From Patescibacteria group bacterium (lineage in GTDB: Bacteria > Patescibacteriota > Minisyncoccia > Minisyncoccales > DG-74-1): a DNA stretch of 8,242 nt. A program made the position numbers and the translations under genes. The DNA lies in NCBI GenBank assembly GCA_030016465.1, contig JASEJL010000024.1, positions 1 to 8,242 of the forward strand, in the 5' to 3' direction. Below, piece by piece: positions 5,198-8,242 of this stretch; positions within the stretch are counted from its first letter, which is position 1, and the number at the start of each line of letters is the position of its first letter. Below the pieces are notes generated by a model. It worked only from the letters and a program-made list of their open reading frames with translations. It was not told where the DNA came from and did not search any database.

Positions 5198-5797
5198 ATG
5201 AGGCAAAAGAAAAATAAAAAAATTTCTACTGGATTCACTCCGTTAGAGATTTATAGTGTTAACAAAATTAAAAAAGAGAGAAGAAAATCTTTAACCGGGT
5301 TTACCTTAATAGAACTACTGGTAGCTTTGACCCTTTTTACTTTAATTGCTACTGTTATCACTGGTATTTTTATTTCAGTTAGCCGGGCCCAAAGAAAAGT
5401 CTTTGCTTTACAATCAACCCAGGAAACAGCCCGTTATCTTTTGGAATCAATGAGCAAAGATATTAGAATGAGTAAGGTTCAGTTTACCGAAGTAGGAAAT
5501 TATGATCGTGAAACTCTAACCATTTATGTAAAGAACAGAGAGCAATATATTAATTTCGAATTTGGTAACAGCACTGTCTGGCGGAGGATAGCTGCAACCA
5601 CAACTGAAATTGAGAAAGCAACACCCTATCCTTTAAATTCATCTGATCAAGTCAAGGTTACTGGCAAATTTTATATTGATAGAAGAGAGGAGCCAGTTCG
5701 GATTAGAGTAACCATTAGTTTACAAGTCGAGGGAATAAAACCAGTTCCTACAAAAAAAATTTATTTACAAAATACTCTTTCTCCCAGAGATTACTAA
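5198..5797 (+). CDS. Type IV prepilin-like protein, PilW/GspJ-like, with two prepilin motifs
   Basis: This 199-residue protein has a canonical prepilin motif, LTG|FTLIELLVALTLF: cleavage after G34, glutamate at +5 (E39), hydrophobic helix about 36-57. RAQRKVFALQSTQETARYLL and ESMSKDIRMSK then match the PilW/GspJ pattern. A second motif lies earlier in the leader: STGFTPLEIY (G12, F13, E17), which also has G before F and glutamate at +5 but no hydrophobic helix after it. The leader is therefore unusually long and duplicated. The later motif is the likely cleavage site because only it precedes a membrane helix. The gene follows the GspI-like one by 9 bases. Confidence 0.85.
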   Translation: MRQKKNKKISTGFTPLEIYSVNKIKKERRKSLTGFTLIELLVALTLFTLIATVITGIFISVSRAQRKVFALQSTQETARYLLESMSKDIRMSKVQFTEVGNYDRETLTIYVKNREQYINFEFGNSTVWRRIAATTTEIEKATPYPLNSSDQVKVTGKFYIDRREEPVRIRVTISLQVEGIKPVPTKKIYLQNTLSPRDY

Positions 5798-5814
5798 TTT
5801 ATATGGTTGATGGT

Positions 5815-5888
5815 GTTGAATAATTCATAATATCGGAATTTGAGAATTCTAATAATGCTGAAAGCTTGCTGAAAAATAATTGTTCAAC
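5815..5888 (+). promoter_or_regulatory. Long-range stem just before the PilX/GspK-like start
   Basis: GTTGAATAATT (5815-5825) can pair over 11 positions, with one G-T wobble, with AATTGTTCAAC (5878-5888). The stem would close six bases before the ATG at 5895. Inside it is TCGGAATTTGA (5833-5843), identical to a hairpin arm at 3817-3827. The pairing is seen in sequence; a role in translation control or RNA processing is inferred. Confidence 0.4.
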
Positions 5889-5894
5889 GGTCAT

Positions 5895-6272
5895 ATGTTT
5901 TTATTTTCTCAAAAAAATCAAAAAGGAGAAACTGCTATTTTTTTAGCAATAGTAATCCTTAGTATAGTTTTGGCAGTTAGCCTTGGTATTTCCAAGCTAA
6001 TGATTAAGCAATTGAAAATGACTACTGAAATAGGCGAAACGACCTTAGCTTTCTATGCTGCTGATAGCGGGGCAGAAAAGTGTCTTTATCAACATAGGAA
6101 AGGGACCGGAGAAGGTTGCCACTCAGAAGGAGTTACTATCTCAGGTACTTTAGGAAATGGTGCTAGATATGAGACAGTCCGCTCTTCTAACCAAATTATA
6201 TCAGAAGGTTGGTCGCCTAAGGATAAAACCTATCGAAGGATAAAAATAGAGTGGAGAAGAATAGAGTGGTAA
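5895..6272 (+). CDS. PilX/GspK-like minor pseudopilin
   Basis: I use ATG 5895, giving 125 residues; the frame can extend to TTG at 5880, which seems less likely. A short leader FSQKNQKG is followed by a hydrophobic helix TAIFLAIVILSIVLAVSLG (residues 13-31), then a polar helix and AFYAADSGAEKCLY (52-65), the signature of PilX-like small prepilins in CPR genomes. Likely cleavage is after G11, with E at +1 and no glutamate at +5. GspK-type tip pseudopilins characteristically lack Glu5. Two cysteines (63, 75) may pair. As the fourth prepilin after H-, I- and J-like proteins, it fits the K position, but it is much shorter than classical GspK and lacks the large inserted domain. Confidence 0.75.
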   Translation: MFLFSQKNQKGETAIFLAIVILSIVLAVSLGISKLMIKQLKMTTEIGETTLAFYAADSGAEKCLYQHRKGTGEGCHSEGVTISGTLGNGARYETVRSSNQIISEGWSPKDKTYRRIKIEWRRIEW

Positions 6273-6287
6273 TGCCCATTATGGAAA

Positions 6288-6330
6288 GAAAATTGAGGAC
6301 GGAAATTGGGGACGTTTCTGAATTTCTGAA
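6288..6330 (+). repeat. Tandem 13-mers plus dispersed repeat GTTTCTGAATTTCTGAA, copy 2
   Basis: GAAAATTGAGGAC (6288-6300) is followed directly by GGAAATTGGGGAC (6301-6313), then the 17 bases shared with 1964-1980. GGAAATTGGGGAC-type sequences often flank or are scattered with REP-associated transposase (RAYT) elements in environmental genomes; that comparison is from memory. A related GAAATTGGGGCC lies at 46-57. No transposase gene is present in the window. Confidence 0.55.
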
Positions 6331-6395
6331 GAATGTAATCCAATAGAAAATTCTAAGTTCAATCGTAATTTTTCGGAAGTTCGTGGGTGCCATCT

Positions 6396-6424
6396 AAATC
6401 ATTAGTCTCGAGCTAGTGATTTTT
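6396..6424 (+). terminator. Terminator-like hairpin after the pilin operon
   Basis: AAATCATTAG (6396-6405) pairs with CTAGTGATTT (6413-6422) over ten positions with one G-T wobble and a 7-base loop, followed by a T-run. The stem is AT-rich, so termination would be modest. Its T-run overlaps the -35 box of the rny promoter. Confidence 0.45.
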
Positions 6425-6451
6425 GACATATTTTTTAAGGTTTGCTAAAAT
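6423..6451 (+). promoter_or_regulatory. Near-consensus sigma70 promoter of rny
   Basis: A perfect TTGACA (6423-6428), a 17-base spacer, and TAAAAT (6446-6451) preceded by TGC, which makes an extended -10. Expected transcription start is near 6458, leaving a leader of about 34 bases before the rny ATG. Confidence 0.75.
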
Positions 6452-6491
6452 GAGGATAGAAAAATGACTGACCAAAATTTTTATCAAAAAT

Positions 6492-8021
6492 ATGAATCAA
6501 TTTACCCTACTTATTGCGGGCATATCTGGCCTAGTTTTTGGTTCAATTCTGGGTTACTATACGCGGCAATCAATTGCCAAAAAGAAAGCCGGCACAATAG
6601 AGCAAACTCTCCAAAAACGTCTTCAAAAAGCCAAAGAGGCAGCTAACTTAATTCTTTCTGAGGCAAAAGAAAAATCGCAAAAAATTTTAATAGCAGCTGA
6701 AGAAGAAACCAAGCAAAGACATTCAGAACTTTTAAAGACTGAAAGACTGTTGTTGAAAAGGGAGCATATTTTAGACCAGAAAATTTCTGATTTCGAATTT
6801 AAACAGAAAGAATTTCAGAGAAAAGTAGAAAAACTGCGGCAGATTAAAGAAAACCTGGAAGATTTAAAGATTAAAGCTTTAGAAAATTTAGAGAGAATTT
6901 CTGGATTAACGAGCGAAGAGGCAAAAAAGGAATTATTGGAAAATGTAGAGAAAGAATATCAAAAAGAGATTTTAGAGAAAATAAAAAAACTGGAAAAAGA
7001 AGGGAAGGAAAAATTTGAAAAAAGAGCTAAAGAAATTCTAGCTACCGCCATCCAAAAATGTGCCATCTCCCAGGCTCAGGAAATTACTACCACCACTTTT
7101 TCTTTGCCTTCAGAAGAAATCAAAGGCAGAATAATTGGCAAAGAAGGTAGAAACATCAGGACTTTAGAGAAATTAACCGGAGTGGAAATCGTGGTTGATG
7201 AAACGCCGGAAATCGTGGTTATTTCCGGTTTTGACCCAATCAGACGGCAGATTGCCAAATTGGCTTTGGAAAAATTAGTTCAAGATGGTAGAATTCAGCC
7301 GGCCCGAATTGAAGAAAAGGTTGAAGAAGCAAAAAGAGAGATTTCAAATCAAATCCAAGAAGCCGGCGAGACAGCCATCTATGAGATGGGTTTACTAGGA
7401 GTGGAGCCAAAACTGGTTCAATTGCTGGGAAGGCTAAAATTTAGGACCAGTTACGGTCAGAATGTTTTACTCCATTCAATTGAAGTGGCCTATTTGGCTG
7501 AGGCTCTGGCTGAAGAAATTGGCGCCAACTCCATGGTTTGCAAAAAAGCCGGCTTGTTTCATGATATTGGCAAGGCGGTTGACCAACAGATAGAAGGTTC
7601 TCATACTGATATTGGCATTAAGATTTTGGAAAAGTTTGGCCAGGAACCGGAAGTAATTCAGGCAATGAAATCTCATCATGAAGAATATCCTTATGAAAGT
7701 TTGGAGGCGATTATTGTCCAAGTTGCTGACCAAATTTCCGGGGCCAGGCCAGGCGCCAGAAAAGATACTTTGGAAAATTATTTAAAAAGATTGTCAGATT
7801 TGGAAAACCTTGCCACCTCTTTTTTTGGAGTAGAGAAGGCCTGGGCTTTACAGGCTGGCCGGGAAATTAGGGTTTTTGTTAGACCAGAAGAAATTGATGA
7901 TTTAGGAGCCAAAAAATTAGCTAGAGATATCGCTAACAAAATTCAGGAAGAATTAAAATATCCTGGCGAGATTAAGGTTAATGTGGTTAGAGAAATGCGA
8001 ATAACTGAATACGCTAGATAA
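6492..8021 (+). CDS. rny: Ribonuclease Y
   Basis: This 509-residue membrane-anchored endoribonuclease initiates mRNA decay and processing. The family domains appear in order: an N-terminal membrane segment (residues about 5-22), a long charged coiled coil (about 30-190), a KH RNA-binding domain with GRIIGKEGRNIR (GKEG at 216-219), and an HD hydrolase domain with LLHSIEVAYLAE (H328), the metal-binding pair in LFHDIGKAVD (H357, D358), SHHEEYP (H395, H396) and VADQISGARPGARK (D413). It ends with the typical VREMRITEYAR. Length is normal for the family and all metal-binding positions I can place are intact. The start at 6492 gives the standard short exterior end; an ATG at 6464 opens a different frame. 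No clear Shine-Dalgarno sequence is present. It is monocistronic, with its own promoter and terminator. Confidence 0.97.
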   Translation: MNQFTLLIAGISGLVFGSILGYYTRQSIAKKKAGTIEQTLQKRLQKAKEAANLILSEAKEKSQKILIAAEEETKQRHSELLKTERLLLKREHILDQKISDFEFKQKEFQRKVEKLRQIKENLEDLKIKALENLERISGLTSEEAKKELLENVEKEYQKEILEKIKKLEKEGKEKFEKRAKEILATAIQKCAISQAQEITTTTFSLPSEEIKGRIIGKEGRNIRTLEKLTGVEIVVDETPEIVVISGFDPIRRQIAKLALEKLVQDGRIQPARIEEKVEEAKREISNQIQEAGETAIYEMGLLGVEPKLVQLLGRLKFRTSYGQNVLLHSIEVAYLAEALAEEIGANSMVCKKAGLFHDIGKAVDQQIEGSHTDIGIKILEKFGQEPEVIQAMKSHHEEYPYESLEAIIVQVADQISGARPGARKDTLENYLKRLSDLENLATSFFGVEKAWALQAGREIRVFVRPEEIDDLGAKKLARDIANKIQEELKYPGEIKVNVVREMRITEYAR

Positions 8022-8068
8022 TTGAACCCTGTCTTTTTGCAAAAGGGTGGGGCGAAAATTGAAAATTT

Positions 8069-8100
8069 CAAAAACGGCGATTTCCTGCCGTTTTTGTTTT
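8069..8100 (+). terminator. Rho-independent terminator of rny
   Basis: CAAAAACGGC (8069-8078) and GCCGTTTTTG (8087-8096) form ten perfect pairs with an 8-base loop, followed by TTTT. It lies about 50 bases after the rny stop. The near-symmetric A and T runs would let it work on either strand. Confidence 0.85.
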
Positions 8101-8104
8101 GGAA

Positions 8105-8166
8105 CAAAAGATAAAATTTGCCTTTTCAGCTTTATCTTTATCTTTTGCTTTGCATCTTTTGCTTTG
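8105..8166 (+). repeat. Low-complexity tandem repeat with inverted copy
   Basis: ATCTTTTGCTTTG occurs at 8140-8152 and again at 8154-8166. An 11-base inverse, CAAAAGATAAA, at 8105-8115 can pair with TTTATCTTTTG at 8137-8147. No coding frame on either strand is convincing here or in the remaining bases to 8242. Confidence 0.5.
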
Positions 8167-8242
8167 TGCTCGACTTTGCCTCACTTGAGTATTTATACGA
8201 CTAAATCCAAATCTATTTTGAACAAAATTGACCCCTTGCCGC

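Noticed and set aside
5880..5894. TTG start for the PilX/GspK-like gene
   Set aside because: The ATG at 5895 gives a normal short prepilin leader. The TTG lies within the right arm of the stem and has no ribosome-binding site.
6464..6646. 60-residue forward ORF overlapping the start of rny
   Set aside because: It is out of frame with rny, its composition is odd and no family is recognisable. The rny frame explains the sequence fully. It could only matter as an untested leader ORF.
1..8242. tRNA or rRNA genes, and alternative code with UGA as glycine
   Set aside because: No cloverleaf or rRNA signature was seen. TGA ends hicB at the expected place, so the standard bacterial code fits.
8101..8242. 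Reverse-strand coding region at the right edge
   Set aside because: One frame stays open, but it is lysine-rich low-complexity sequence containing tandem repeats and the terminator, with no domain.

Overview
The window is an AT-rich bacterial segment that reads with the standard bacterial code: TGA is a genuine stop in hicB and in the gene fragment at the left edge. Short intergenic spacers, weak or absent Shine-Dalgarno sequences, a compact pseudopilin cluster and a protein with GWAWSENIGW repeats suggest a Candidate Phyla Radiation (Patescibacteria/Parcubacteria-like) genome. This placement rests on protein style, not on a marker gene.

Layout, left to right. Positions 1-116 hold the last 37 codons of an unidentified gene. 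Positions 117-2507 form a decaying accessory stretch. It contains a HicB antitoxin overlapped by a frameshifted HicA toxin, a small coiled-coil protein, a 60-residue hypothetical protein, and a DUF5678-like gene that appears frameshifted and cut off by a repeat. Several dispersed repeat families lie between them: a two-copy composite repeat, three small hairpins with a GTCAA-type loop, and a 17-bp repeat that recurs at 6314.

Positions 2508-6272 carry a surface-structure locus. A secreted 415-residue protein with four GW-type repeats, a fibronectin-III-like domain and a PKD domain comes first. Next is a 240-base spacer packed with perfect stem-loops. Four small prepilins follow, in the order FimT/GspH-like, PilV/GspI-like, PilW/GspJ-like and PilX/GspK-like, which matches the minor-pseudopilin order H-I-J-K. 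No ATPase, platform protein, prepilin peptidase or major pilin is present, so those must be encoded elsewhere. I infer that the minor pilins form or prime a pilus tip and that the large secreted protein may be displayed with them.

Positions 6273-8242 hold a terminator-like hairpin overlapping a near-consensus sigma70 promoter, then rny (ribonuclease Y, complete, all expected motifs) with a clear rho-independent terminator. The last 140 bases hold only low-complexity and repeat sequence.

Nothing here is a clear, complete new system. The most interesting candidates are the stem-loop-rich spacer in front of the pilin operon, the doubled prepilin motif in the GspJ-like protein, and the small hairpin repeats with a conserved loop.
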